NCBI GenBank assembly: GCA_002409785.1
Contig: DHOX01000089.1
Span: 1-8,351 of the forward strand
Length of the DNA stretch: 8,351 nucleotides
Direction: 5' to 3'
Origin: Prevotella sp. UBA5379
GTDB lineage: Bacteria > Bacteroidota > Bacteroidia > Bacteroidales > Bacteroidaceae
Shown: in pieces, positions 7,241 through 8,351 of the stretch
How positions within the stretch are numbered: position 1 is the first letter of the stretch
Layout: the number at the start of each line of letters is the position of its first letter
Program-made: the position numbers and the translations under genes
Notes under the pieces: generated by a model
The model's database searches: none
What the model was told of the DNA's origin: nothing
Seen by the model: only the letters and a program-made list of their open reading frames with translations

Positions 7241-8351
7241 TATTGGAATGTAGTGAAAATGATATAACTGTTAGCTGGGATCATGATCTTTGTCTTTTCA
7301 CCGGAGATGCTATAGGTCGTGCCTTTCATGTAATCGTACCAGGTTCCGTCAGCGGGGAAGGAAATGGTGTATGTAGCGTCAGAATTAGTGAAGTTTCCTG
7401 CAACTACCGCTTTTTTAGTTGGAGAGGAAAGGGTGAGGAAACGACCGTCATTCCAGTTGGATGCCGTAGTATTTGAGCTGAAGGAGTTAGGGGTCTGGAA
7501 TAAATCCGGATTATTGTGTCTTAGCGCAATCAGTTTGGCATAGGTGTCATGTAATTCTTTTCGCTGGGTAACATTCAAATCATCCCATCCTGCTGGCTTT
7601 CGACCTGTTCTTCCATTGTCATTGATGGAAATATCGTATCCAAGTTCCTCAAATTGCCAGATCATTTTCGGCCCGGGAACGGTGAAGAAGAATGCGGCGT
7701 TGGTCTCTAACTGTTTCATGCGAGCAGTGAGGTCAGTTTTAAGTATTCCATTGCCCCATTGGGTTTGTTTGTAAGCGCAGCGCTCTTCATCATGGCTTTC
7801 CATGTATCCGTCAAAACAGTTGCTCTTGTCATAAAGTGAGGTAAAATCACTATTGTCACTCCATCCCATGGCCGATTGTGCAAAAGCATTGTTTAGGTTC
7901 CGCCAGAAACAGATGCCATATTTTGAAAGGTCATTCTCCTCTTCACTACAAAAATGTTCCATAACGATGAAGGCATTTGGATCATTGTTTTTTATGGAAT
8001 CGTAATACTTTTTCAATACGGCCTCACGGTCAGGATCGGTTGCTGCCAGATCATCGTCACCGGTAGTCTGCCTTTGAGTGAATCCTTTAGTGAAATCGAA
8101 GCGGAATCCGTCAACATGATAGGTGCTGAGGAGAAATTTGAGATTCCTGATCACAAACTTTTGTGTCTGTGGGGATTGATGGTTGAAGTCATCGGGTGAG
8201 AATATATATTTTTGATGAGGGGTTACGGCATTCAGCCACGGATTCTGCGTGGATGGACGATTGAAATACGGATCCCAATACTGACGGGCGAAAGCATTGT
8301 CGTCGGTAGTATGATTGTATACGACATCAAAGATTACACCTATACCTTTTT
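7240..8351 (-). CDS. GH13 alpha-amylase-family glycoside hydrolase, 5' end cut by window edge
   Basis: This is an alpha-glucan-active enzyme (alpha-amylase, neopullulanase or similar). The open frame runs off the window at 8351 with no stop, so the 369 visible residues are only the C-terminal part; a GTG at 8154 lies inside the catalytic domain and is not the start. Conserved GH13 regions appear in order: region I DVVYNH (about 8325-8308); region II VDGFRFDFTKGF with the nucleophile Asp at 8097-8095; region III IVMEHF with the acid/base Glu at 7959-7957; region IV YMESHDEER with the third catalytic Asp at 7791-7789. All three catalytic residues are present. A C-terminal beta-sandwich domain of roughly 80 residues ends the protein. 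Signal peptide and N-terminal domains are out of view, so location is unknown. Region II has Lys-Gly where many alpha-amylases have Lys-His, and region IV has Ser-His-Asp instead of Asn-His-Asp, so subfamily and exact substrate are uncertain. Confidence 0.9.
   Translation of the reverse strand, partial: KGIGVIFDVVYNHTTDDNAFARQYWDPYFNRPSTQNPWLNAVTPHQKYIFSPDDFNHQSPQTQKFVIRNLKFLLSTYHVDGFRFDFTKGFTQRQTTGDDDLAATDPDREAVLKKYYDSIKNNDPNAFIVMEHFCSEEENDLSKYGICFWRNLNNAFAQSAMGWSDNSDFTSLYDKSNCFDGYMESHDEERCAYKQTQWGNGILKTDLTARMKQLETNAAFFFTVPGPKMIWQFEELGYDISINDNGRTGRKPAGWDDLNVTQRKELHDTYAKLIALRHNNPDLFQTPNSFSSNTTASNWNDGRFLTLSSPTKKAVVAGNFTNSDATYTISFPADGTWYDYMKGTTYSISGEKTKIMIPANSYIIFTTFQ

Noticed and set aside
1..8351. 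tRNA, rRNA, CRISPR array, insertion sequence or integrase
   Set aside because: Reading both strands gave no regularly spaced repeats, no transposase or integrase motifs, and no structured RNA gene; almost all bases belong to five protein genes.

Overview
The window looks like chromosomal DNA from a gut-type Bacteroides or close relative (Bacteroidota). The signs are a tandem SusC/SusD outer-membrane pair, a SusD lipoprotein signal of the Bacteroidota kind, a perfect Bacteroidota -7 promoter box (TATCTTTG), weak A-rich start contexts instead of strong Shine-Dalgarno sites, and a short PabB/PabC pair of the kind seen in this group. The species cannot be named from the sequence alone.

Layout. 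Positions 1-133 are a leader with a candidate promoter. Positions 134-3262 (+) encode a SusC-like TonB-dependent transporter. Fifteen bases later, 3278-5371 (+) encodes its SusD-like surface lipoprotein partner. A strong intrinsic terminator (5403-5440) closes this two-gene operon. The other genes run on the minus strand and converge on it. pabB (7039-6056) overlaps pabC (6072-5440) by 17 bases, and the pabC stop codon lies at the edge of the susD terminator T-tract. A 200-base gap (7040-7239) holds a candidate pabB promoter and a weak hairpin. Beyond it, 8351-7240 is the 3' two-thirds or less of a GH13 alpha-amylase-family glycoside hydrolase whose 5' end lies outside the window.

How the genes work together. 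SusC and SusD should form one outer-membrane 'pedal-bin' importer for an oligosaccharide or other nutrient whose identity cannot be read here. PabB and PabC together convert chorismate to p-aminobenzoate for folate synthesis. The GH13 enzyme acts on alpha-glucans. It lies on the opposite strand, separated from susCD by the folate genes, so the sequence gives no firm reason to assign it to the same utilisation locus.

Overall the region is a well-preserved, fairly ordinary Bacteroides segment. I found no new defence, mobile or RNA-based system. The points worth a second look are the isolated terminated susCD pair, the shared convergent terminator, the minimal PabB/PabC architecture without a nearby pabA, and the divergent GH13 motifs.
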